From Teichococcus oryzae (GTDB lineage: Bacteria; Pseudomonadota; Alphaproteobacteria; Acetobacterales; Acetobacteraceae), in assembly GCF_008386565.1 (NCBI RefSeq), contig NZ_VUKA01000014.1, forward strand, positions 1 to 64,000: a stretch of 64,000 nucleotides of DNA. Direction: 5' to 3'. This document shows positions 33,584 to 42,473 of this stretch, piece after piece. Made by a program: the position numbers and the translations under genes. The number at the start of each line of letters is the position of its first letter. The stretch's first letter is position 1. Under the pieces are notes generated by a model. The model worked only from the letters and a program-made list of their open reading frames with translations. It was not told the DNA's origin and did no database searches.

Positions 33584-34525
33584 GTGGTGAAGCTTCTGGT
33601 GAAGTCGGGTGGCCGCGGGGCCGTGGCGGAATGGCAGGAATGCTTCCGCAAGGCGGATCCGCGCATCTCCGTGCATTGGTGGGAAGATGAGGGCGTGGCG
33701 CCCGAGGCGGTGGATTACGCGTTGGTGTGGGACCCGCGCCCCGGCTGGCTGGCCTCGCTGCCCAACCTGAAGATGGTGTTCTCCTCCGGCGCGGGGGTGG
33801 AGCACATCACCCGTGATCCCGGCTGGCCGCGACACCTGCCGCTGATCCGCATGGGCGGGCCGGAAACGGACCAGCGCATGGGCGAATACATCGCCTGGGC
33901 CTGCCTGTCCCTTCTGCGCGAAACGCGGCACTTCGCGCTGGGACAGGCTGCCGCCGAGTGGCGGCACAAGGCCAACCCCTTCGCCGCCACGGAGCGCCGC
34001 GTCGGCATCATGGGGTTGGGCAATCTGGGCAGTCGCGCGGCGGCGATGCTGCAGGGGCTGGGCTTCCCGGTGCGCGGCTGGTCGCGCTCCCGCAAGAACC
34101 TGCCGGGCGTCGTCAGCTATGCCGGCGCTGACGAACTGGCGGAGTTCCTGGCCGGCACGGACATCCTGGTCTGCCTGCTGCCCTCCACCCCGGAAACCGC
34201 CGGGCTGATCGATGGCCGCCTGCTGGCGAAGCTGCCACCGGGCGCGGACGTGGTGAATGCCGGGCGCGGCTCGCATCTGGTGGTGGCGGATTTGCTGGCG
34301 GCCCTCGATTCGGGGCATCTTGGCGGCGCCGTGCTCGATGTCTTCGAGGAGGAGCCGCTGCCGGCCGCCAGCCCGCTCTGGTCGCACCCCAAGGTGATCG
34401 TGACGCCGCATGTGGCGTCCGAGGCCAGCCGGCAGGGGCGGGCCGGGTATGTCGCCGGCGTCATCGCCGATTTCGAGGCGGGCCGGCCGCTGCCGAACCG
34501 CTACGACCCGATCCGAGGTTACTGA
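33584..34525 (+). CDS. D-2-hydroxyacid dehydrogenase, GhrA-like
   Basis: A 313-residue NAD(P)-dependent dehydrogenase. The nucleotide-binding part has VGIMGLGNLGSRAAAMLQGLG, LVCLLPSTPETAGLIDGRLL and VVNAGRGSHLV with the catalytic arginine; the histidine is in VTPHVASEASRQ. The N-terminal WWEDEGVAPEAVDYALVWDP and FSSGAGVEHI are typical of the glyoxylate/hydroxypyruvate reductase A branch. It would reduce a 2-oxoacid or glyoxylate formed by the pathway. GTG at 33584 or 33587 is the start. It is first in an operon of about 12.4 kb; its stop overlaps the aldolase start by one base. Confidence 0.83.
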   Translation: MVKLLVKSGGRGAVAEWQECFRKADPRISVHWWEDEGVAPEAVDYALVWDPRPGWLASLPNLKMVFSSGAGVEHITRDPGWPRHLPLIRMGGPETDQRMGEYIAWACLSLLRETRHFALGQAAAEWRHKANPFAATERRVGIMGLGNLGSRAAAMLQGLGFPVRGWSRSRKNLPGVVSYAGADELAEFLAGTDILVCLLPSTPETAGLIDGRLLAKLPPGADVVNAGRGSHLVVADLLAALDSGHLGGAVLDVFEEEPLPAASPLWSHPKVIVTPHVASEASRQGRAGYVAGVIADFEAGRPLPNRYDPIRGY

Positions 34526-35295
34526 TGCCGCTGCCCCCACCCCCTGTGCGCCCCGATCCGGATCATCGGCCGACCGAGCGGGAACTGCGCGAGGACCTCG
34601 CCTGCGCCTACCGGCTGCTGGCGCATTTCGGCATGACCGACCTGGTCTACACCCACCTGTCGGTGCGCATCCCGGGGGAGGGGCACCGCTTCCTGGTCAA
34701 TCCCTACGGCCTGTTGTTCGAGGAGATCACCGCCTCCTCCCTCGTGGCGGTGGATGCCGAGGGCGAGCCGCTGCAAGAGACCGACTGGCCGGTGAACCCG
34801 GCCGGCTTCGTGATCCATTCCGCCGTGCACCGCGCGGTGGAGCGGGCGCAATGCGTCATGCACACCCACACCCTGGCCGGCATGACGGTGGCCGCGCAGG
34901 CCGGCGGGCTGCTGCCGCTGAACCAGATGAACATGGAACTGCATGACCGCGTGGCCATGCACGACTATGAAGGCGTCGCGGCGGATGACAATTTGTCCGA
35001 GCGCGAGCGCATCGTCGCCGATCTTGGCGACAGGCCCTGCATGATCATGCGCAACCATGGGCTGCTGACCATCGGCCGCACCGTGGGCGAGGCGTTCTAC
35101 TGGATGTATTACCTGGAACAATCTTGCCGCATCCAGGTGGCGGCGCAGTCGACGGGCGCGGGGCTTTCCATGCCGCCGCCGGAGGTGGTGCAGCGCGTGC
35201 GCGCGCAATCCGCCGACAGCCCGGTGAAAGGCTGGCTGCCCTGGCAGGCGCTGAAGCGCAAGATGGACCGCGAGCAGCCGGACTACCGGAGCTGA
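34525..35295 (+). CDS. Class II aldolase/adducin family protein, copy 1
   Basis: A 256-residue metal-dependent aldolase-fold protein. It has DLACAYRLLAHFGMTDLVYT, then HTHTLAG and MIMRNHGLLTIG, which hold the zinc-binding histidines. Members are fuculose-phosphate aldolases, ribulose-phosphate epimerases or decarboxylases; adducin-like forms may have lost activity. Substrate is unknown. It shares extended similarity with the aldolase at 36535, for example RLLAHFGMTDLVYTHLS against RLVAHFRMTDFIYTHIS, so the two arose by duplication. The start overlaps the dehydrogenase stop (TGATG). Confidence 0.83.
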   Translation: MPLPPPPVRPDPDHRPTERELREDLACAYRLLAHFGMTDLVYTHLSVRIPGEGHRFLVNPYGLLFEEITASSLVAVDAEGEPLQETDWPVNPAGFVIHSAVHRAVERAQCVMHTHTLAGMTVAAQAGGLLPLNQMNMELHDRVAMHDYEGVAADDNLSERERIVADLGDRPCMIMRNHGLLTIGRTVGEAFYWMYYLEQSCRIQVAAQSTGAGLSMPPPEVVQRVRAQSADSPVKGWLPWQALKRKMDREQPDYRS

Positions 35296-35299
35296 TCCG

Positions 35300-36385
35300 G
35301 TGAGTGGCGTGACGGGACATGCGCTCAGCCTGGTTGGCGTGGGCAAGCGCTATGGCGGCTTCACGGCGGTGGAGGGCGTCGATCTTTCGGTGGAGCGCGG
35401 GGCCTTCCTGACCCTGCTCGGCCCCTCGGGCTCGGGCAAGACGACGCTGCTGATGATCATCGCGGGCTTCGTGGAGCCTTCCGCCGGCGCCGTGCTGCTG
35501 GATGGGCGCGACATCACAGGCCTGCCGCCGGAGAAGCGGCAATTCGGCATGGTGTTCCAGGGCTATGCGCTGTTTCCGCACATGACGGTGGCGGAAAACA
35601 TCGCCTTTCCGCTGCGGGTGCGGCGCATGAACCGTGCCGAGCAGCAGCGCAAGGTGCGCGCCGCGCTTGACCTGGTGCAGCTTTCGGCCTTTGCCGACCG
35701 CCGCCCGGCGCAGCTTTCCGGCGGCCAGCAGCAGCGCGTGGCGCTGGCACGCGCCCTGGTGTTCGATCCGGCGCTGCTGCTGCTCGACGAGCCCTTGTCG
35801 GCGCTTGACAAGAAGCTGCGCGCCGAGCTGCAGGAGGAGTTGAAGGCGCTGCATCGCCGCATCGGCCGCACCTTTGTCAACGTCACGCATGACCAGGAGG
35901 AAGCGCTCAGCCTGTCGGACCGGATCGCCATCCTGAACAATGGCCGCGTGGTGCAGCAGGGCGCCCCTTCCGAGCTGTATGAGGCGCCGCGCACCCGCTT
36001 CGTCGCGGATTTCCTTGGCACCTCCAATTTCCTGCGCGGCGTCGTCACCGCGGATGGCAGGGTGCAGGCCGGCGAAACCTTGCTGCGGGCGGCGGTGCCG
36101 TTGCCGCCCGGAAGCGCAGCGCTGTTGTCGCTGCGGCCGGAAAAGGTCCGGCTGCTGGCCGAGGGCGACCGGGCGGCGAACAGCGTCGCGGGGCGGCTGG
36201 TGTCCTGGTCCTATGGCGGCGCCGCCTTCACCCTGATGGTGGAAACGCGCGACCTTGGCCCGCTGCGCGTCGCCATGCCGGCGTGGAACGCGCCCGTGGC
36301 GCCACGGGAGGGTTTGGCGGTCACCCTCGGCTGGGACGCGGATGCGGCGGTGCCGGTGATCGAGGACGCGGCCGCCGCGGCGTGA
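35300..36385 (+). CDS. ABC transporter ATP-binding protein, PotA-like (orphan)
   Basis: A 361-residue ATPase of the spermidine/putrescine or iron type. It has Walker A GPSGSGKTT, a Q-loop with FGMVFQGYALFPHMTVAENI, signature LSGGQQQR, Walker B LLLLDEPLSALD and the switch histidine in VNVTHDQEEA. The C-terminal 110 residues form the regulatory OB (TOBE) domain. No matching binding protein or permease of this class is nearby: the transporter downstream is Dpp-type with its own ATPases. It is thus an orphan that may serve permeases elsewhere. GTG 35300 follows GGAG by eight bases. Confidence 0.85.
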   Translation: MSGVTGHALSLVGVGKRYGGFTAVEGVDLSVERGAFLTLLGPSGSGKTTLLMIIAGFVEPSAGAVLLDGRDITGLPPEKRQFGMVFQGYALFPHMTVAENIAFPLRVRRMNRAEQQRKVRAALDLVQLSAFADRRPAQLSGGQQQRVALARALVFDPALLLLDEPLSALDKKLRAELQEELKALHRRIGRTFVNVTHDQEEALSLSDRIAILNNGRVVQQGAPSELYEAPRTRFVADFLGTSNFLRGVVTADGRVQAGETLLRAAVPLPPGSAALLSLRPEKVRLLAEGDRAANSVAGRLVSWSYGGAAFTLMVETRDLGPLRVAMPAWNAPVAPREGLAVTLGWDADAAVPVIEDAAAAA

Positions 36386-36449
36386 GGATTGCCCGTTCCG
36401 GCGGCGCCCGTCCCGACGCCTGTCCATGCTGGTGGCAGGACGGGCTTAT

Positions 36450-36468
36450 GTTGCACTGCATGATGCAA
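36450..36468. promoter_or_regulatory. Palindrome upstream of second aldolase, candidate operator
   Basis: TTGCA and TGCAA flank CTGCATGA (18 bp from 36451), and within it TGCATGATGCA is a perfect 11-bp palindrome. It lies in the only sizeable gap (about 150 bp) of the operon, so it could be an internal operator. No regulator gene is in the block. Confidence 0.35.
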
Positions 36469-36534
36469 TCGCCGGATTGACGCCGCCCCCCGCGACTGAT
36501 GACATCGCTGTCACGGTTCCGGAGAGTCATGCAG

Positions 36535-37311
36535 ATGAACGTCGCCACCACCCCGCCGCGAATGTCCTGTTCCGAGGAAGAATGGCGCATCCGCTGCGAC
36601 CTCGCGGCGCTGTACCGCCTGGTCGCGCATTTCCGCATGACGGATTTCATCTACACCCATATCAGCGCGCGGGTGCCGGGCCCCGAGCATCATTTCCTGA
36701 TCAACAAGTATGGCGTTCTGTTCGACCAGATGCGCGCCAGCGATCTGGTGAAGATCGACCTCGACGGCAACATCGTCGAGGAAGGGGCGGAATCGAAGAA
36801 GGTGAACGCCGCCGGCTTCACCATCCATTCCGCGCTTCACATGGCGCGGGAGGACGCCTTCTGCGTGGTGCATACCCACACCGCCGCCGGCATCGCCGTG
36901 TCGGCTCAGAAGCACGGATTGCTGCCGATCAGCCAGCACGCGCTGAAATTCTACGGCCATATCGCCTATCACGGCTATGAGGGCGTGGCGCTCGACCTCG
37001 ACGAGCGCGAGCGGCTGGTGGCCGATCTCGGCAGCCATAAGGCGATGATCCTGCGCAACCATGGCCTGCTGGTCGCCGGGCGCTCCATCCCCGAGGCGTT
37101 CAACCTGATCTATTATCTGGAGCGCGCTTGCCAGGCGCAGGTCGCGGCGCTGTCGGGCGGGGCCGAGCTGGTGCTGCCGCCGGAGGAAGTGCGCCTCAAG
37201 ACCGCCGCGCAGTTCAATGGCGATCCCCAAAGGTCGTTGTCGCACAGCGAATGGGCCTGGGGCTCCGCGCTGCAACTGATCGAGAACAGCAAGCCGGACT
37301 GGCGCGCATGA
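36535..37311 (+). CDS. Class II aldolase/adducin family protein, copy 2
   Basis: A 258-residue paralogue of the aldolase at 34525. It keeps the metal site, VVHTHTAAGIAVSAQ and MILRNHGLLVAG, and the start region DLAALYRLVAHFRMTDFIYT. ATG 36535 is chosen because GGAG at 36521-36524 is at a workable distance; ATG 36529 is too close and ATG 36499 precedes that site. The stop overlaps the amidohydrolase start (ATGA), so it is coupled with the downstream catabolic genes. Two such aldolases in one operon suggest either a heteromer or two sequential steps. Confidence 0.82.
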   Translation: MNVATTPPRMSCSEEEWRIRCDLAALYRLVAHFRMTDFIYTHISARVPGPEHHFLINKYGVLFDQMRASDLVKIDLDGNIVEEGAESKKVNAAGFTIHSALHMAREDAFCVVHTHTAAGIAVSAQKHGLLPISQHALKFYGHIAYHGYEGVALDLDERERLVADLGSHKAMILRNHGLLVAGRSIPEAFNLIYYLERACQAQVAALSGGAELVLPPEEVRLKTAAQFNGDPQRSLSHSEWAWGSALQLIENSKPDWRA

Positions 37312-38969
37312 GCGCCGACCTGCTGATCGCCGGCGGCCGCGTTTTCCGCGGCCTCGCAGGCGGCTTCGCCGAGGCGGCCGCCATCAAGGATGGCCGCATC
37401 CTGATCATTGGCGACGAGGCGGAGGTGGCCGAAGCCGCCGGTCCCGCGACGCGTCGCATCGACCTCGGCGGGCGCGTGGCCATGCCGGCGCTGAACGAAG
37501 CGCATATGCACCTCCTGTCCTATGGGCTGGGGCTGGCGCAGGTGAACCTCCGCGCCGAGGAGGTCAGGACGCTGGACGAGGTACTGCGGCGCCTGAAGAC
37601 GGCGGCGTCCACCACGCCGAAGGGGCAGTGGATCCTCGGCCGTGGCTACGACCATGGCGAGCTGGACATCCGCCGCCACCCGCTGGCCTGGGAGATCGAC
37701 GCCGCGGTGCCGGACCACCCGGTGCTGATCGTGCGCACCTGCGGCCATGTGGCGGTGGCCAACAGCGCGGCGATGAAGCTGGCGGGCGTCGGCCACAACA
37801 CTCCCGATCCCGAGGGCGGCGCCATCGAGCGCAGGGATGGCAGGCTGACCGGCCTGTTCCAGGAACGCGCCATGCGGCTCCTGAAGGACGTCATCCCGCC
37901 GCCTTCTGAGTCGCAGATGGTGGATGCCATCGAGGCTGCCGGGCGCAACCTCGCCGCCTTTGGATTCGCCTCGGCCAGCGACATGAATGTCGGCATGACG
38001 GCGGGCATGGCGGAAATCGGCGCCTATCGCCGCGCCGCCGCCGAGGGGCGGCTGATTCAGCGCATGTGGCAGGTGCTGGCCGGCAACCCGGAGGGCATCG
38101 CCGCCGAGGCCTGGGAAGCCGGGCTGCGGCCCAATATCGCCAATGGCGCGGCGGCGGAGGAAATGCTGGCGTGGGGCGCGGTGAAGACCTTTGCCGATGG
38201 CTCGGCCGGCGGGCTGACCGCCGCCTTCTTCGATCCCTATCTGGAAAGCGCCGGCGGCGGCACGGGCATCTTCTGCTTTCCCGACGCCGCACAGCACGAG
38301 ATGCTGGCCCGATACCACGCCCAGGGCTGGCAGCTCGACATCCACGCCATCGGCGATGCCGCGATCGAGCAGGTGCTGAGCGGCATGGAAAAGGCCGACA
38401 GCGCCGAGCACCCGATCAAGGGCCGGCGCCACCGCATCGAGCATTGCGGCTTCCTGACCGCCGGCCAGCGCGCGCGCATGCTGCGGCACGGCATCATTCC
38501 CGTGCCGCAGCCTTCCTTTCTCTGGGAGTTCGGCGACCTTTACGTCACCAATCTCGGCAAGGCGCGGGCCGAGGCGTCCTATCCGATGCGCACCTGGCTG
38601 CATGAAGGGCATCATCCGGCGGCCTCCACCGACAGCCCGGTCTGCTCGGTGGACCCGTTCCCGAACCTCTACACCATGGTGACGCGCAAAACGTCGAAGG
38701 GCACGGTGCTTGGGGCCGGGGAAACGCTGACGTCCCAGGAAGCGGTGCATTGCTACACCTGGTGCGGCGCGTATTCGCAATTCGCCGAGGATGCGCGCGG
38801 CACGCTTGAGCCAGGGATGCTGGCCGACATCACCGTCATGTCGAAGGACTTCTTCGACGCGGCGCCGGAGGAGATCCTGTCGACCGAGGCCGACCTGACT
38901 TTCCGGTCCGGCCGCGCCATCTTCGACCGGCATGGCGAGGCCGCGGCCCTGGCCGGCGCGGCGGACTGA
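37308..38969 (+). CDS. Amidohydrolase, YtcJ/NfdA-like
   Basis: A 553-residue metal-dependent hydrolase of the YtcJ-like branch. The metal site is visible as NEAHMHLLSYG (HxH), LDIHAIGDAAIEQV, RIEHCGFL and STDSPVCSVDPF with the catalytic aspartate. The family includes N-substituted formamide deformylase and many uncharacterised enzymes that open amide or cyclic amide bonds. There is no signal peptide, so it acts in the cytosol, after uptake by the downstream transporter. It overlaps the aldolase gene by four bases and is followed four bases later by the permease gene. Confidence 0.82.
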   Translation: MSADLLIAGGRVFRGLAGGFAEAAAIKDGRILIIGDEAEVAEAAGPATRRIDLGGRVAMPALNEAHMHLLSYGLGLAQVNLRAEEVRTLDEVLRRLKTAASTTPKGQWILGRGYDHGELDIRRHPLAWEIDAAVPDHPVLIVRTCGHVAVANSAAMKLAGVGHNTPDPEGGAIERRDGRLTGLFQERAMRLLKDVIPPPSESQMVDAIEAAGRNLAAFGFASASDMNVGMTAGMAEIGAYRRAAAEGRLIQRMWQVLAGNPEGIAAEAWEAGLRPNIANGAAAEEMLAWGAVKTFADGSAGGLTAAFFDPYLESAGGGTGIFCFPDAAQHEMLARYHAQGWQLDIHAIGDAAIEQVLSGMEKADSAEHPIKGRRHRIEHCGFLTAGQRARMLRHGIIPVPQPSFLWEFGDLYVTNLGKARAEASYPMRTWLHEGHHPAASTDSPVCSVDPFPNLYTMVTRKTSKGTVLGAGETLTSQEAVHCYTWCGAYSQFAEDARGTLEPGMLADITVMSKDFFDAAPEEILSTEADLTFRSGRAIFDRHGEAAALAGAAD

Positions 38970-38973
38970 CGCC

Positions 38974-39915
38974 ATGCTGCGCCACGTCGTGCAGCGGCTG
39001 CTGCTGACCGTTCCGGTGATGCTGGGCGTGTTGCTGATCGGCTTCCTGTTGATGCAGGTGGTGCCGACCGATCCCGCCATCGTACGCGCCGGCCCGACGG
39101 CCACGCCCGACGTGGTGGAGGCGATCCGCCGCGACCTCGGCCTGGACGAGCCGCTCTGGGTGCAGTTCGGCACCTATCTCTGGCGGCTGCTGCAGGGCGA
39201 TCTCGGCGTGTCGATCATCAACAACGTCGCGGTGACGCAGGAACTCGGCGCCACCATCGGGCCGACGCTGGAGCTGATGTTCGCATCGCTGTTCTGGTCG
39301 ATCCCGATCGGCATCGCCCTCGGCACCGTGGCGGCCTATTTTCGCGGCTCGGTGCTGGACCGCTTCGTTACGGCACTGTCGGTGGCGGGCGGCTCCGTGC
39401 CAGTGTTCTTTCTGGGGCTGGTGCTGATCTGGTTCGTCGGCTTCCGGTGGCAGTTGCTGCCTTTCACCGGGCGCGCCGGGCCGCTCTGGACCATTGAAGG
39501 GTGGCAGGCGGTGGCGCTGCCGGCGCTGACGCTGGGTGGTGTCTTCATCGCGCCGGTGGCCCGCATGACGCGCACCGCCGTGCTGGAGGTGCTGGGGGCG
39601 GAGCATGTGCGCACCGCCCGTGCCAAGGGCCTGACCGAGCGGGCCGTTGTGCTGCGCCACGCGCTGCGCAACGCGCTGATCCCGGTGGTGACCCTGATCG
39701 GGTTGCAGATCGGCTTTCTGCTGGGTGGCGCGGTGGTGACGGAAACGGTGTTCTCCTGGCCGGGCGTCGGGCGTCTGGCCGTGGGTGCGATCCTGTCATC
39801 CGACTTCCCGATGGCGCAGGGCACCATCATCGTGCTGTCGCTGGGCTTCATCCTGATCAATCTCGTGGTCGATGTGCTGTATGTGGCGCTCGATCCGCGC
39901 ATGCGGGGGGCGTGA
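38974..39915 (+). CDS. Dpp-type ABC transporter permease, DppB-like
   Basis: A 313-residue inner-membrane permease with six hydrophobic segments. Marks are LRHVVQRLLLTVPVMLGVLL at the start, RRDLGLDEPLWVQFGTYLWR and LQGDLGVS, and the coupling loop VRTARAKGLTERAVVLRHAL. The end TETVFSWPGVGRL is standard for DppB. The open frame begins earlier, but ATG 38974 is right after the amidohydrolase stop. It forms the translocation pore with the next gene product. Confidence 0.88.
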   Translation: MLRHVVQRLLLTVPVMLGVLLIGFLLMQVVPTDPAIVRAGPTATPDVVEAIRRDLGLDEPLWVQFGTYLWRLLQGDLGVSIINNVAVTQELGATIGPTLELMFASLFWSIPIGIALGTVAAYFRGSVLDRFVTALSVAGGSVPVFFLGLVLIWFVGFRWQLLPFTGRAGPLWTIEGWQAVALPALTLGGVFIAPVARMTRTAVLEVLGAEHVRTARAKGLTERAVVLRHALRNALIPVVTLIGLQIGFLLGGAVVTETVFSWPGVGRLAVGAILSSDFPMAQGTIIVLSLGFILINLVVDVLYVALDPRMRGA

Positions 39916-39917
39916 GC

Positions 39918-40811
39918 GTGGCGAGCCTGAACTCCGCGGCCGCCGCGGCGGCCACGCCCGTCGCGCCTTCCGCGCCGCGCCGTCCAGGCACGCTGAGGCG
40001 GCTGCTGCGCGAGCCTGTCGCCGCCTTCGCCTTCGCGGTCGCGGTGCTGCTGGTGCTGGCGGCGGTGCTCGCGCCCTGGCTGGCGCCGACCGACCCGTAT
40101 GACAACAACCTGTCCAGCGCCATGGCGGTGCCCGGAACGGAGGGCCTGCCGCTCGGCGCCGACAGCCAGGGGCGGGACATGGTCACGCGCATGCTGTTCG
40201 GGCTGCGGGTGACGCTGGTGATGGGGCTGGCCTCCGTGCTGCTGGGCGGCACCGTTGGCGCCGCGATCGGCTTTATCGCCGCCTTCTACCGTCGCGTGGA
40301 CGGGCTGCTGATGCGGCTGATGGATGTGCTGCTGTCCTTTCCGGCCATTTTGTTCGGCCTGGCCATCGCCGCCATCTTCGGCCCTGGCATCCCCGCGGTG
40401 GTGCTGGCGCTTTCTGTCGCCACCGTGCCGCTGATGGCGCGCATCGTGCGGGGCGCGGCGCTGGTGGTGATGCGGATGGATTACATCGAGGCCGCGCGCG
40501 CCACTGGCATGGGCGACGCCCGCCTGATCTTCCGCCATGTGGCGCCCAACTGCCTGTCGCCGATTTTTGTTTTCGCGACGCTGCGCTTCGGGCAGGTGAT
40601 CCTGCTCGGCTCGGCGCTGTCCTTTCTGGGCCTGGGCGCCCAGCCGCCGGTGCCCGAACTGGGTGCCATGGCCGCCGATGGCCGCAACTTCCTGTTCTTC
40701 GCGCCCCATATCGCGGTGCTGCCCTGTGTCGCGATCTTTGTGGTGGTGCTCACCTTCAACCTGCTGGGCGACGCCCTGCGCGACGCGCTGGACCCCCGCC
40801 TGCGTATCTGA
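39918..40811 (+). CDS. Dpp-type ABC transporter permease, DppC-like
   Basis: A 297-residue partner permease. After an alanine-rich start come a first membrane helix (FAFAVAVLLVLAAVLAPWLA), the periplasmic LPLGADSQGRDMVTRMLFGL, and the ATPase-contacting MDYIEAARATGMGDARLIFR. LSFLGLGAQPPVPELGAM is typical. GTG 39918 has GGGGG seven bases upstream. GTG 39912, which overlaps the dppB-like stop by four bases, is also possible. Confidence 0.87.
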   Translation: MASLNSAAAAAATPVAPSAPRRPGTLRRLLREPVAAFAFAVAVLLVLAAVLAPWLAPTDPYDNNLSSAMAVPGTEGLPLGADSQGRDMVTRMLFGLRVTLVMGLASVLLGGTVGAAIGFIAAFYRRVDGLLMRLMDVLLSFPAILFGLAIAAIFGPGIPAVVLALSVATVPLMARIVRGAALVVMRMDYIEAARATGMGDARLIFRHVAPNCLSPIFVFATLRFGQVILLGSALSFLGLGAQPPVPELGAMAADGRNFLFFAPHIAVLPCVAIFVVVLTFNLLGDALRDALDPRLRI

Positions 40812-40833
40812 CCCGGTCATGAAAGGGCCAAGC

Positions 40834-42459
40834 ATGCTTGACTTCCTGAAGGCGGGACGGCGCCGCACCGCCGCGCTGCTCGGCGGCACCATGCTCTCGC
40901 TCGCGGGGCTGCTGCCTGCCGGGCAGGCCGCGGCGCAGATGGCGCCGAAAGGCACGCTCGTGGTGCTGCGCGAGATCGATGCGGACCGCTACGATCCCCA
41001 CCGCACCACCGCCACCGCGGCGGGCGAGGCGCTGTTCATGATGACCGATACGCTGGTCTCGATGGACTGGGACCAGAAGACCATCCGCCCGGGCCTGGCC
41101 GAAAGCTGGACGGTGAGCGAGGATGGCAAGCTCTACACCTTCAAGCTGAGGCAGGGGGTGAAGTTCTGCGATGGCAAGCCCTTCACCGCGAAGGATGTCG
41201 CCTACAGCATCAACCGCTGGATCAATCCTGCCACGCGCAGCCCGGTCAAGTGGCGTGCCGGGCCGGTGAAGGAAGTGCGCGCGGTCGATGACCACACCGT
41301 CGAATACGAGCTGACCGAGCCGTTCAGCGAGTTGCTGATCCAGCTGGCGCAGTATTTCGCCGGCATGGTCGATCAGGCGACGGTGGAGAAGCTCGGCGAA
41401 AATTTCGGTGTGCAGGGCTTCAACGGCGTCGGGCCCTATTGCTGGGCGAGCTGGACGCCCCGCCAGGACATGGTGCTGACCAAGAACCCCGCCTATAACT
41501 GGGGCCCGCCAATCTACAAGAATCCCTCGCCGCAGCTGGACCGCATCATCCTGCGGGTCATCCCCGAGGCGAACACGCGGCTGGCGGCCGTGCAGTCCGG
41601 CCAGGGCGACGTGACGCAGTGGATCCCGTATTTCGCGCTGGAGGGGCTGAAGCGGATTCCGACGCTCAAGCTGGTGCGGCAGGAAAGCTATTTCTACGAC
41701 AACTTCGTGGGCTTCAAGGTCGACAAGCCGGTGATGAACGACCCGGCGATCCGCCGTGCCATCAACATGGCGGTGGACAAGGCGGCCATCAACAAGGCCG
41801 TCTGGTTCGGCGCCGGCGAGGTCGCGGATTCCTACATCAACCCGAATGCCCTCGACTACAATGCCGACGCGGCGTCCAAGATGCCCTCCCACGACCCCGA
41901 GGCCGCGCGCAAGCTGCTGGACGAGGCCGGCTGGAAGGCGGGCAGCGACGGCGTCCGCGTCAAGGACGGGCAGCGCGCCAGCTTCCTGCTTTATGGCATC
42001 CAGCACACCTACAACAACGGCATGATGCAGGCGATCCAGGCGGATCTGCGGCGGATCGGCATCGAGATGCGGATCCAGCTCTGGGATGCCACGGTGGCCT
42101 GGGGCAAGCTGGCGACGCAGGAATTCGACGCCTTCGTCATGTCCTACCCCTATGCGTCCGCGACCGACGCTCTGGCGCTGTACTTCCCCGGCACCAACCG
42201 GCCGACGCCGAACCGCATGAACTGGAACGACCCGGAAACCGACCGGCTGATCGCCGCCGCCAAGGCGGCGATCAAGCCGGAGGAGCGTGCCAAGGCCATC
42301 GGTCAGGTGCAGACGATCCTGGCGGAGCAGAGCCCCTGGCTGCCGCTGGTCCGGCAGCCGCTCTGGGTAGTGTCCGGGCCCCGCGTGGAGGGTGTCCGCC
42401 CGCACGGCATCTATGGCTCGGGCCTGTACAAGGGCCTCGACATCCGCCTGACGCGCTGA
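40834..42459 (+). CDS. Dpp-type ABC transporter substrate-binding protein
   Basis: A 541-residue periplasmic binding protein (SBP_bac_5). A signal peptide spans about residues 1-35, with a twin-arginine-like RRR followed by TAALLGGTMLSLAGLL and a cut after AAAQ. Typical blocks are LVVLREIDADRYDPHRTTAT, FKLRQGVKFCDGKPFTAKDV and FNGVGPYCWASWTP. ATG 40834 is chosen as AAGGG lies seven bases upstream; ATG 40819 precedes that site. It lies between permeases and amidohydrolase, so its ligand is probably the substrate of the hydrolases. Confidence 0.87.
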   Translation: MLDFLKAGRRRTAALLGGTMLSLAGLLPAGQAAAQMAPKGTLVVLREIDADRYDPHRTTATAAGEALFMMTDTLVSMDWDQKTIRPGLAESWTVSEDGKLYTFKLRQGVKFCDGKPFTAKDVAYSINRWINPATRSPVKWRAGPVKEVRAVDDHTVEYELTEPFSELLIQLAQYFAGMVDQATVEKLGENFGVQGFNGVGPYCWASWTPRQDMVLTKNPAYNWGPPIYKNPSPQLDRIILRVIPEANTRLAAVQSGQGDVTQWIPYFALEGLKRIPTLKLVRQESYFYDNFVGFKVDKPVMNDPAIRRAINMAVDKAAINKAVWFGAGEVADSYINPNALDYNADAASKMPSHDPEAARKLLDEAGWKAGSDGVRVKDGQRASFLLYGIQHTYNNGMMQAIQADLRRIGIEMRIQLWDATVAWGKLATQEFDAFVMSYPYASATDALALYFPGTNRPTPNRMNWNDPETDRLIAAAKAAIKPEERAKAIGQVQTILAEQSPWLPLVRQPLWVVSGPRVEGVRPHGIYGSGLYKGLDIRLTR

Positions 42460-42473
42460 GGGAAGGAAACACC

